Positions 35,614-43,227 of a DNA stretch of 64,000 bases are shown in pieces. Under the pieces are notes generated by a model. The model had not been told where the DNA came from. It saw nothing but the letters and a program-made list of their open reading frames with translations, and did not search any database. A program made the position numbers and the translations under genes. The stretch covers positions 1,169,001 through 1,233,000 of the forward strand of contig NZ_CANNEZ010000001.1 of NCBI RefSeq assembly GCF_947503795.1, given 5' to 3'. How positions within the stretch are numbered: the first letter of the stretch is position 1; each line of letters opens with the position of its first letter. The DNA is from an uncultured Jannaschia sp. (lineage in GTDB: Bacteria > Pseudomonadota > Alphaproteobacteria > Rhodobacterales > Rhodobacteraceae).

Positions 35614-38190
35614 GTGAACGAATGGATCGACCCGAGCGACCTCGCGCTCGACAATTGCGACCGCGAGCCGATCCACCGGCCGGGCCGCATCCAGCCCTTC
35701 GGCGCGATGCTGATCGGGCCGCTCGATCTGTCGCGGATCGACTTCGCCAGTACCAATCTCGCCGAGGTGCTCGACCACGACGCCAAGTCCGTTCTGGGTC
35801 AGTCCTTCCACACCGTGCTTGACCCGAAGGTCCTGCACGACATCCGCAACATGCTGACCCTCCCGACCGCCAAGACCCAGCGCGAGCGCGTCGGCGTGGC
35901 CGAGGTCGCGGGGCGTCGCATCGAGGTTTTCGCCCATCGCAGCCCGGACGACCGCGCCGTCGTCGAGCTCGAACCGGTGCAAGCCCCAAGCGTTGGCGAT
36001 CGGGAACACCCGATCGACCGGATGCGCCTGTTCCTGGCGCACGCGTCGCGGCAGGACACGCTGAACCGCTTCCTGCAGTCCTGTGTCCACGGCCTGCGCG
36101 ATCTCCTGGGCTACGACCGGGTCCTCGCCTACCGCTACTCCGCGAACGGCGATGGCGAGGTTGTGGCCGAGGCGCGCATGCATGACATCGAGAGCCTGCT
36201 TGGCCTGCGCTACCCGGCCTGGGATGTGCCGACGCAGGCGCGGACGATGCAGATCAAAGCCCCGCTCCGGATGTTGAGCGATGTCCACCAGACGCCGGTC
36301 GGCCTGCTGGGGCACACCGAAGATCCCGAATCCGTCGACATCTCGCTGGCGCATCTCCGCGGCGTGTCGCCGATCCATGTCGAATACCTCGCGAATATGG
36401 GTGTCCACGCGACGCTGACGATCGGCTTGATCGTCGAGGGACGGCTCTGGGGCATGTTTGCGTGCCATCACCGGCAGCCACGCACCACGCGTTCGGATGT
36501 CCGCATCGCGGCCGAACTCTTCGGCCAGATGGTGTCACTACTTATCCAGCAGCGGACCGAGGTCGAGATGCTGGACGCGCGCAACAAGGCCGAAGCGGCG
36601 CGGCGCCGGATCCTCGCCGAGACCGATGCCGCGACGGACCTGCTGCACTCGTTCCCCGAAATGGAGAAGATCCTCGCGAAGGTGATCGCCTGCGACGGAC
36701 TTGCGATCATCCGCGACGACAAGCTCCAGACCTCGGGCTCCGTGCCATCGGCCGAGGCGATCCGGGCCATCGGCAACCGGCGCCCCAGCAGCTTCGACCT
36801 CGTCGAAGGGACCACCACGCTGGCCGCCGAGGGCTGGGCGGGGTCGCATGACCTCGGCGCAAGTGCCGGGTGCCTGATTATCCGCTGCGCGGCCGTGGCC
36901 CCGCTGCAATTGCTGTTCTTCCGGGACGAGAAGCTTCTGCAGGTCACATGGGCCGGCAAGCCGCAGAAGGACGTGTCGATCGGGCCGCACGGCGCACGGC
37001 TCAGCCCGCGGGGCTCGTTCGAGGCCTATTCGGAGGAGCAGAAGGGCCGGTCGGTGGACTGGACGGGGTTCGATCTGGAAGCCGCGAGCGAGTTGCAGCG
37101 CCTTCTGACCCAGATCACCGCGCGCGGCGAGCGGGCCGAGATGAACCGGCACAAGGACCTGATGAACTATCAGCGTCAGCAGGACCTTATGATCGCCGAG
37201 CTGAACCACCGGGTGAAGAACATCCTCGCGCTCATCCGGTCGCTGTCACGGCAGGCCAAGGCGTCGTCGGCGTCGCTGGAAAGTTACGCGCAGGCACTGG
37301 AGCAACGGATCGCGGCGCTGGCCGCGGCGCATGACCTCGCGGTATCCAACAGCATGAGCGGTGTGTCGCTGCGCGGCATCCTCGAGACCGAACTGGCGCC
37401 CTTCCTCTCCGAGGACAGTGCCCAGGTCCTGATGAGCGGACCCCTCATCGGGCTCAGGCCCGACGTCGCCCCGATGATCGCGCTCGTCTTCCACGAGGTG
37501 GTCACCAATGCCACGAAATACGGCGCACTCAGCACGTCCGAGGGTCTCGTCCGCACGAAGTGGACGATCGAGGGCGGCGAGCTGCAATTCTCATGGAAGG
37601 AACTCGGCGGACCCGAGGTCAAAGAGCCCGAACGGCACGGCTTCGGCCGCACCCTGATCGAGAAGGCGATCCCCTACGAATTCGACGGCACGGTCGAGAT
37701 GGATTACGCACCAAGCGGCGTCACCATGTCGTTCCGTCTGCCGGCCGATACGCTGATCCAGATGACGGAAGAGACGCCGTCCAAGGTGGTGGGCAAGATC
37801 ACCGAGATCCGGCAGGTCGCGTCGGGGGCGCGCATCCTTCTGGTCGAGGACAATATCGTCCTTTCGATGGATATGGTCGAAAGCCTGACCCGGCGCGGGG
37901 CCGACGTGGTCGAGACGGCCGCCACCGTCGAGGAGGCGCTGCGCCTGATCCGCAAGGAGAAATTCGACGCGGCTATTCTCGACATGAACCTGCGCGGTGT
38001 CGTCAGCTTCGCGGTCGGCGACGAACTGATGGCCAAGGGCGTGCCCTTCATGTTCGTGACGGGCTACGGCTCGACGGTTGACGTGCCGCCATCGTTCAAG
38101 GACGTGCCCATCCTCACCAAGCCGGTGGATGACGGAACGCTCGCCGCGAGTCTGGCCGAGCTTTTGCCATCCGACCTGTCCCAGCCTTGA
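35614..38190 (+). CDS. bphP: Bacteriophytochrome hybrid histidine kinase
   Basis: This 858-residue red/far-red photoreceptor has PAS (about 15-115), GAF (140-310) and PHY (325-500) domains, an HWE-type kinase with phosphorylated His532 (ELNHRVKN), and a C-terminal receiver with Asp790 and Lys836. The biliverdin-attaching Cys15 (NCDREPIH), His255 (SPIH), His285 and the PHY tongue PRGSF (465-469) are present. The PASDIP chromophore motif is PAWDVP (201-206): the aspartate is kept but a bulky Trp replaces Ser. The start is GTG with AGGCAGG upstream. The downstream heme oxygenase overlaps its stop and would supply biliverdin. Confidence 0.93.
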   Translation: MNEWIDPSDLALDNCDREPIHRPGRIQPFGAMLIGPLDLSRIDFASTNLAEVLDHDAKSVLGQSFHTVLDPKVLHDIRNMLTLPTAKTQRERVGVAEVAGRRIEVFAHRSPDDRAVVELEPVQAPSVGDREHPIDRMRLFLAHASRQDTLNRFLQSCVHGLRDLLGYDRVLAYRYSANGDGEVVAEARMHDIESLLGLRYPAWDVPTQARTMQIKAPLRMLSDVHQTPVGLLGHTEDPESVDISLAHLRGVSPIHVEYLANMGVHATLTIGLIVEGRLWGMFACHHRQPRTTRSDVRIAAELFGQMVSLLIQQRTEVEMLDARNKAEAARRRILAETDAATDLLHSFPEMEKILAKVIACDGLAIIRDDKLQTSGSVPSAEAIRAIGNRRPSSFDLVEGTTTLAAEGWAGSHDLGASAGCLIIRCAAVAPLQLLFFRDEKLLQVTWAGKPQKDVSIGPHGARLSPRGSFEAYSEEQKGRSVDWTGFDLEAASELQRLLTQITARGERAEMNRHKDLMNYQRQQDLMIAELNHRVKNILALIRSLSRQAKASSASLESYAQALEQRIAALAAAHDLAVSNSMSGVSLRGILETELAPFLSEDSAQVLMSGPLIGLRPDVAPMIALVFHEVVTNATKYGALSTSEGLVRTKWTIEGGELQFSWKELGGPEVKEPERHGFGRTLIEKAIPYEFDGTVEMDYAPSGVTMSFRLPADTLIQMTEETPSKVVGKITEIRQVASGARILLVEDNIVLSMDMVESLTRRGADVVETAATVEEALRLIRKEKFDAAILDMNLRGVVSFAVGDELMAKGVPFMFVTGYGSTVDVPPSFKDVPILTKPVDDGTLAASLAELLPSDLSQP

Positions 38191-38822
38191 CCGCGGCCGC
38201 CGATGGCGGGCGCATGCCGCCGGATGGGCCTGCGGGTGCGACGGTCGCGGCGGGCGCCCATTCGGCGCTGCGCGCGGCGACGGATGCGGCCCATGTCGAA
38301 CTCGACACGAGCATGTCCGCCTTCGATCTGGCCACGCGCGAAGGCTACCGCCGATTTCTCGGCGTCCATGCGGCGGCACTTCCGCCACTGGAGGCGGCCC
38401 TGACGGCGGGCGGCTTTGCGGCCATCTGTCCCGGCTGGGCGCCACGCATGGCCCCACTGACCCAAGCGCTCGACCGCATGGCCATCCCGATGCCGCAGGC
38501 GCCTTCGCCCGAGCCGTTGGGGGCGGCGATGCTGTGGGGCGTGGCCTACGTACTCGAAGGTTCGCGACTGGGCGGCCGGATGCTGGCGCAGACGGTTCGG
38601 GGCGGCGAGGTGGGAGAGGACGCCGATGCGACGGCGTTCCTGACCGATCGCCCGCACCTCTCGTGGCCCGCGTTCAAAACGGCGCTCGGCGCGGCCCTGC
38701 CGGATCGGGCCGAGGTCGACGCGGCCATAGACGGGGCGCGGCTTGCGTTCGACCAGTATCTCGATGCCGTCCGTGTCGAGACCGCCGCCGGGTCCGTCAC
38801 CGCCGCGGGGCCGCACCGCTAG
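38187..38822 (+). CDS. bphO: Heme oxygenase for biliverdin synthesis
   Basis: This 211-residue protein is in the bacterial heme oxygenase family, which opens heme to biliverdin. The proximal heme ligand is likely His36 in ATDAAHVELD, and the distal glycine-rich helix is LEGSRLGGRML. The N-terminal 20 residues are low-complexity, so the ATG at 38214 is an alternative start; the TTG at 38187 overlaps the phytochrome stop as TTGA and supports coupled translation. Its product is the chromophore of the upstream photoreceptor. Its stop shares CTAG with the convergent gene. Confidence 0.87.
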   Translation: MTAAADGGRMPPDGPAGATVAAGAHSALRAATDAAHVELDTSMSAFDLATREGYRRFLGVHAAALPPLEAALTAGGFAAICPGWAPRMAPLTQALDRMAIPMPQAPSPEPLGAAMLWGVAYVLEGSRLGGRMLAQTVRGGEVGEDADATAFLTDRPHLSWPAFKTALGAALPDRAEVDAAIDGARLAFDQYLDAVRVETAAGSVTAAGPHR

Positions 38823-39787
38823 CGCAGGATGTCGCGGCCCATCTGGCGGAAGAGGTCGACGTAATCCAGAAGCACCCAGTTCTCGGCGATCCGCGCATCA
38901 GCGACCCTATAGATATCCATGACCCGCAGCGTCAGTTTCGCATCCTGGGCCAGCACCCCGAGATAGGGCGCGCGCATCGTCATGGTCATCGACGGCCAGC
39001 CCGAGACGGCGGCGTAATCTCCGTCTCCGATCCGGCAGTAGTGGTTGCCGCCCTTGCGGTCGGGGAAGGCCGTCAGGAACGCGTCGCGATGATCCTTTAC
39101 GAAGCCGTCCCAGCGAAAGTTCGACCCGATGCCGCAGGGCCCGTACCAGAGCATGTCGTCGGCCCAAGTGCCGCCCTCTCCGGTCTGGCCGGCGGAGCCC
39201 TTGGTCTCGGGGTCGTAGACATGCAGCGCGCCCAGCATCCGTTCGACCACGTCGAGGCTGGCCGTCCCTCCGGCACGGGGCGGGCAGAGGCCGTCCTGCG
39301 TGGCGGGGGCGGGGAAGGCGATCTCGGTCCCGAGGCCATGGCCGTCCCAGGGATCGCGCCCGGCCTGCCGCATGAGGTCGGGCAGATCGAGGATGATGCG
39401 GCTCTCGACGATGTGGCGGCCGTCATCGGACAGCCGGTGGAACTCGCCCGCGCGCAGGAAGGCGAGCTTGCCGGATGGCGCGACACCCCAGAGGGCGCCG
39501 TCATGCGTGCCGACGTAATGCGAGACGCAGACCAGCCACTCGCCCCCGGTGTCCCGCCGGTTCGGGCCGCCGATCACGATCAGGTCGCGACGGTGCAGAC
39601 CCGTCAGCGCCGCGCGCAGCGGGGCCACCACATCGGCCATGATCGCGTCGCGCCCCGCTACGTGGTCGACCGGCGCCATCATGTCCCACGCCGCCTCGGG
39701 CGCGAGGATCGACGGGTCGCCGTCGCGGAACAGGCGGGCGAGGCCTTCGGCAAGGGCAGGGCGGGGGTCGGTGGCGGTCATCGTCAT
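38819..39787 (-). CDS. Tandem SnoaL/NTF2-like polyketide-cyclase-family protein
   Basis: This 322-residue protein holds two NTF2/SnoaL-like cone domains. The first includes DGDPSILAPEAAWDMMAPVDHVAGRDAI and the second ADDMLWYGPCGIGSNFRWDGF and RVADARIAENWVLLDYVDL. Such folds serve as small enzymes or binding proteins and are often beside sugar or polyketide genes. It is divergent from the sugar-binding protein gene, and a LacI-type palindrome (39842) lies in the shared region, so it may belong to the same regulon. No catalytic residues can be assigned. Confidence 0.78.
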   Translation of the reverse strand: MTMTATDPRPALAEGLARLFRDGDPSILAPEAAWDMMAPVDHVAGRDAIMADVVAPLRAALTGLHRRDLIVIGGPNRRDTGGEWLVCVSHYVGTHDGALWGVAPSGKLAFLRAGEFHRLSDDGRHIVESRIILDLPDLMRQAGRDPWDGHGLGTEIAFPAPATQDGLCPPRAGGTASLDVVERMLGALHVYDPETKGSAGQTGEGGTWADDMLWYGPCGIGSNFRWDGFVKDHRDAFLTAFPDRKGGNHYCRIGDGDYAAVSGWPSMTMTMRAPYLGVLAQDAKLTLRVMDIYRVADARIAENWVLLDYVDLFRQMGRDILR

Positions 39788-39841
39788 GTCGGGTCCCGTG
39801 ATTTGCGCTTGCCACGGCGGGGAAGGCGCGGCTAGCGTCCT

Positions 39842-39855
39842 TGCAAACGTATGCA
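39842..39855. promoter_or_regulatory. LacI-type operator-like palindrome (site 1)
   Basis: TGCAAACGTATGCA is a near-perfect palindrome centred on ACGT, with one mismatched pair, and closely matches the consensus bound by many LacI-family sugar regulators. It lies in the divergent region between the NTF2-like gene and the sugar-binding protein gene. A related site precedes the permease genes at 42123. No LacI-type gene is in the window. Confidence 0.55.
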
Positions 39856-39991
39856 CGGGAGGGTGTGGCACGTTCGGATCGGCGTTTGAAGCGTCGATGC
39901 GTTGAAACCCGGACCACGCCCCGGCAGGGTGCCCGGGACGATAACCCGGCCCGAACCGGGAGCATGTAATGACATCGACAGGGAGACTACG

Positions 39992-41212
39992 ATGCTGATG
40001 AGAAAACTGGCCCTTGCGGGCGCGTTCGCCCTGATGGGCTCCACCGCGATGGCGGCTTGTGCTTTCGAAAACGATGTCGAGGTCAAGTCGCTCTCGGCCG
40101 GGTTCGAGGCTTGGAAGGCCGTCACCGATGCGATGGCCGAATGCGGCAATGTCGAAGCCGAGCTCGACCAGGAGTTCCGCACCAAGCAGCCCGCGGCCTT
40201 CGCCGCCGATCCGTCGCTCTATGCGCTGGGCGGCGTGTCCAACGGCACGATCACGCCCCTTCTGAACGAGGGCACGATCCGCCCGCTCGACGATCTGGTC
40301 GAGCAGTACGGCGCCAATCTCGCGGACAACCAGCTGATCCGCGTCAACGGCGAGATCATGGCCATCGCCATGATGGTGAACACCCAGCACCTGATGTATC
40401 GCAAGGACATCTTCGAGGATCTGGGGCTCGAGGTTCCGACCACCTATGACGAGGTTCTCGAGGTGGCGGCCGCCATCCGCGAGGCCGGTGTCGTGGAATA
40501 CCCGCTGGGTGCCACGATGATGTCGGGCTGGAACCTGGCGCAGGACTTCAACAATATGTTCGTCGGCTACGGCGGCACCTTCTACAACGACGACTCGACC
40601 CCGGCGGTGAATTCCGAGGCGGGCGTGCAGGCGCTGGAAATGATGAAGGCCCTGACCGAGTATATGGACCCCGAGTACCTCGTGTCCGACTCGACCTACG
40701 TCCAGCAGCAGTTCCAGCAGGGCAAGATCGCCATGGCGAACCTCTGGGCCTCGCGCGGCGGGGCGATGGACGACGAAGCCGAAAGCGACGTCGTGGGCCT
40801 TGTCGGGTCCGCCGCCGCACCGATTGCGGTCGAGGGCGGCGTGCCCGCGACGACGCTCTGGTGGGACGGCCTCGTGGTCGCGCGCAACATCGACGACGCC
40901 ACGGCGGAAGCCGCGTTCCGCGTCGCGATGGAAGGTCTCGACGAGACGATGGTGACGGCCAACAACGACGACGCCATCTGGCTCGTCGGTGGTTACCAGC
41001 CTTCGGAAATGGCCTCGGGCGCCATCGCCACGGCCACCGCGCAGCCGGCCCCGCCGAGCTATCCCTCGACCAGCCAGATGGGCCTGATGCACACCGCGTT
41101 GGGCAACGAGCTGCCCTCCTTCTTCACGGGCGAACGCTCGGCCGAAGAGGCGCTGGCCGCCGTCGAGGAGGCCTATACCTCGGCCGCGCAGGAAGCCGGT
41201 CTTCTGGAGTAG
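39992..41212 (+). CDS. Carbohydrate ABC transporter substrate-binding protein
   Basis: This 406-residue periplasmic protein is in the family 1 solute-binding group (MalE-like). Residues 1-22 form a signal peptide (RKLALAGAFALMGSTAMA). The mature protein has the sugar-binding features GVSNGTITPLL, MYRKDIFEDLGLEVPTTYDE, and the two-lobe hinge WLVGGYQPS. It captures a sugar or glycoside and hands it to the permeases at 42175 and 43228. GGGAG precedes the ATG. A strong terminator directly after the gene, before the permeases, would give more binding protein than permease. Confidence 0.9.
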   Translation: MLMRKLALAGAFALMGSTAMAACAFENDVEVKSLSAGFEAWKAVTDAMAECGNVEAELDQEFRTKQPAAFAADPSLYALGGVSNGTITPLLNEGTIRPLDDLVEQYGANLADNQLIRVNGEIMAIAMMVNTQHLMYRKDIFEDLGLEVPTTYDEVLEVAAAIREAGVVEYPLGATMMSGWNLAQDFNNMFVGYGGTFYNDDSTPAVNSEAGVQALEMMKALTEYMDPEYLVSDSTYVQQQFQQGKIAMANLWASRGGAMDDEAESDVVGLVGSAAAPIAVEGGVPATTLWWDGLVVARNIDDATAEAAFRVAMEGLDETMVTANNDDAIWLVGGYQPSEMASGAIATATAQPAPPSYPSTSQMGLMHTALGNELPSFFTGERSAEEALAAVEEAYTSAAQEAGLLE

Positions 41213-41257
41213 GACCTTCCGCAGATCGCGGGGCGGGCGCGAACCCGCCCCGGCTGG

Positions 41258-41295
41258 ACGCCCGGCCCTCGCGAAGGGGCCGGGCGTTCTTCATT
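41258..41295 (+). terminator. Rho-independent terminator after the sugar-binding protein gene
   Basis: ACGCCCGGCCC (41258-41268) pairs perfectly with GGGCCGGGCGT (41277-41287) around an 8-base loop, followed by TCTTCATT. A second GC hairpin (GGGGCGGG with CCCGCCCC) lies just before it. It separates the binding-protein transcript from the reverse-strand methyltransferase. Confidence 0.8.
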
Positions 41296-41313
41296 CGGGC
41301 CCGAGCGGTGGCG

Positions 41314-41937
41314 TCAGTCCACGCGGCGGGCGACGATGCCCCGGCTCGTCCGCGAGGGCGGCCCCGAGGGGAAGGCGTAGGTCCGCAGGACCTCGAACCC
41401 GGCTTCGCTCAAGAGCCCCAGAATCTCGTCGCGACCGAAGGTGCGATGGCGCCACTGGAGCCAGATGATCGCGTTGCACCAATGGGGCTTGGACACCACG
41501 AGATGCAGCCGCCCGCCGGGCCGGAGGATGTCGCGCATCTGCCGCAGCGCCTCGAGCGGGTCGGGGCAATGCTCGATGACGTGGGCGGCCAGCGCCTCGT
41601 CTGCCGGTGCGACGGCCGCTTCGCCGAGCAATCCATGGACGAGGCGCGGCGTCACGCCCCGAGCGCGAAGCGCGGCCTCGCCCCGTTCCAGCATCGCCGC
41701 ACTCGGGTCGAGCAGGGTCAGAGCGCCGGGGGCACCGTTGATCGCGACCCAGGCATCCGCGAGCGCCGCCGTCCCCGCCCCGATATCGACCACATGCGCG
41801 GCGGGGGACGCTTCAGCCTGCGGCGTCGACAGGAACCCGAGATAGGCGTCGTAATATCCCAGCGCCCGCATCTTGTCGCCCCAGCGGGGCGCGGCGCTGT
41901 CATAACCATGGGTGAGGGAGGGGGCGGTCTGCGTCAT
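41314..41937 (-). CDS. Class I SAM-dependent methyltransferase
   Basis: This 207-residue enzyme has a Rossmann methyltransferase fold. SAM-binding motif I is VVDIGAGTAALADA, motif II/III includes LTLLDPSAAML, and the post-region is ALAAHVIEHCPDPLEAL with RDILRPGGRLHLVV. The acceptor is unknown. It is inserted in reverse orientation between the ABC binding protein and its permeases. The ATG at 41937 is chosen because the upstream in-frame residues are proline-rich and unlike the family. Confidence 0.85.
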   Translation of the reverse strand: MTQTAPSLTHGYDSAAPRWGDKMRALGYYDAYLGFLSTPQAEASPAAHVVDIGAGTAALADAWVAINGAPGALTLLDPSAAMLERGEAALRARGVTPRLVHGLLGEAAVAPADEALAAHVIEHCPDPLEALRQMRDILRPGGRLHLVVSKPHWCNAIIWLQWRHRTFGRDEILGLLSEAGFEVLRTYAFPSGPPSRTSRGIVARRVD

Positions 41938-42122
41938 CGTGCGACCCTGCCCGACCGGGCGCGAGAGTTCCAGTTCCGGCGCGCGATCCGAGACTGCGGG
42001 GGGGGTTGGTCGACGCACGGCCTGGCCATGCTCGACAAGGCTTCGGACCTATCCGATCGCGGCTTGCTATCCGAGACGGGCCCGCCGCGATCCCGGCACC
42101 GCGCGAAAAGCCGTGACAGGAT

Positions 42123-42136
42123 TGACTACGTATGCA
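42123..42136. promoter_or_regulatory. LacI-type operator-like site (site 2)
   Basis: TGACTACGTATGCA matches site 1 (39842-39855) at 11 of 14 positions, including the whole ACGTATGCA half. It lies 39 bases before the first permease ATG. This suggests the permease pair has its own promoter under the same regulator as the binding-protein gene. Confidence 0.45.
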
Positions 42137-42174
42137 ACGCTTCCCTCGAGGGACAGCGGCCGGGGGGCGGTGCC

Positions 42175-43194
42175 ATGAAGTTCAAGACCTTCGCGATGTT
42201 CGTCGGACCGTCCGTCGTGCTGATGCTGCTCTTCATCGCGTTCCCGCTGGTCTCGGTCTTCATCAACTCGTTCCAGGTGACCAATCCGGTATTCCAGACG
42301 CAGGAGGTCGAGACCTGCACGCCCGGCTTCCTGACGCAGACCTGTACGACCGAGGTCAAGACGATCCCCGTTCTCGACGAGGACGGCGACCCGATCCGCG
42401 TGACGGAATGGGTCGGGTTCGGAAGCTATGCCAACGTGCTGGGCGGCCAGCGGGCGATCGATGCGATCACGTCCTTCGATTTCGGCGCATTGCTGCGGAT
42501 CGATTTCTGGAAGGCCCTCCGCTTCACGCTGACCTTCACGCTGATCACCCTGCCGCTCGTGCTGGGCCTCGGCCTCGCGATCGCTGTCGTGGTCAACAAC
42601 GCGACGCGGACCGTGAAAGGCCCGGTCATCTTCGTCTCGCTCCTGCCGTTCATCATCACGCCCGTGATCGGCGCGCTGTCGATCCGCTGGCTGTTCTACG
42701 GCGACGGGATCGTGACGATCTGGCTGGAAGCGCTCTTCAACACCAATCTCAGCGTCGCGGCCAATGGCTGGGCGATCGAGTTCCTGATGATGTTCTACCG
42801 CGTCTGGCACGTGGCACCCTTCGCCTTCGTGATCTTCTACGCGGGCCTTCAGACCGTGAACCAGGACACGCTGGAAAGCGCGATCATCGACGGCGCCTCG
42901 CGTTGGGAGCGGCTGCGCTACGTGGTCATCCCGCACCTGATGCCGCTGATCGTGTTCATCACGCTGATCCACCTGATGGACGCCTATCGCGCCTTCGAAG
43001 AGGTGATCGGCTTCTCGTCCGAAAGCTACCGCATCACGCTGCAATACCTGACCTACGATTACCTGACGCCGGACGATGCGGGGAACCGCGCGGTGTCCTC
43101 GGCCAGCGCTTCGGCCATGCTGACGATGATCGGGGTGGTCGTGCTGCTCGCCGCGCCGCTGCGGCGCACGTGGCGCGATCACAAGGGCGGATGA
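42175..43194 (+). CDS. Sugar ABC transporter permease 1
   Basis: This 339-residue MalF-like permease has six membrane segments plus the coupling loop (ESAIIDGASRWERLRYVVIPHL). Between membrane segment 1 and the first conserved core there is an exported-side insertion containing the two cysteines of ETCTPGFLTQTCTTE, which could form a disulfide, so the protein is about 40 residues longer than common CUT1 permeases. It works with the second permease and the binding protein. The in-frame extension upstream is a shadow of the binding-protein and methyltransferase genes. GGGGGGCGG precedes the ATG. Confidence 0.88.
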   Translation: MKFKTFAMFVGPSVVLMLLFIAFPLVSVFINSFQVTNPVFQTQEVETCTPGFLTQTCTTEVKTIPVLDEDGDPIRVTEWVGFGSYANVLGGQRAIDAITSFDFGALLRIDFWKALRFTLTFTLITLPLVLGLGLAIAVVVNNATRTVKGPVIFVSLLPFIITPVIGALSIRWLFYGDGIVTIWLEALFNTNLSVAANGWAIEFLMMFYRVWHVAPFAFVIFYAGLQTVNQDTLESAIIDGASRWERLRYVVIPHLMPLIVFITLIHLMDAYRAFEEVIGFSSESYRITLQYLTYDYLTPDDAGNRAVSSASASAMLTMIGVVVLLAAPLRRTWRDHKGG

Positions 43195-43227
43195 TGTCGA
43201 CACCCACCAGAGAGAAAGTCTGAGCCC

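Noticed and set aside
40861-42174. Upstream extension of permease 1 in the same frame
   Set aside because: It overlaps the binding-protein gene, a terminator and the methyltransferase; the permease begins at ATG 42175 with a ribosome site.
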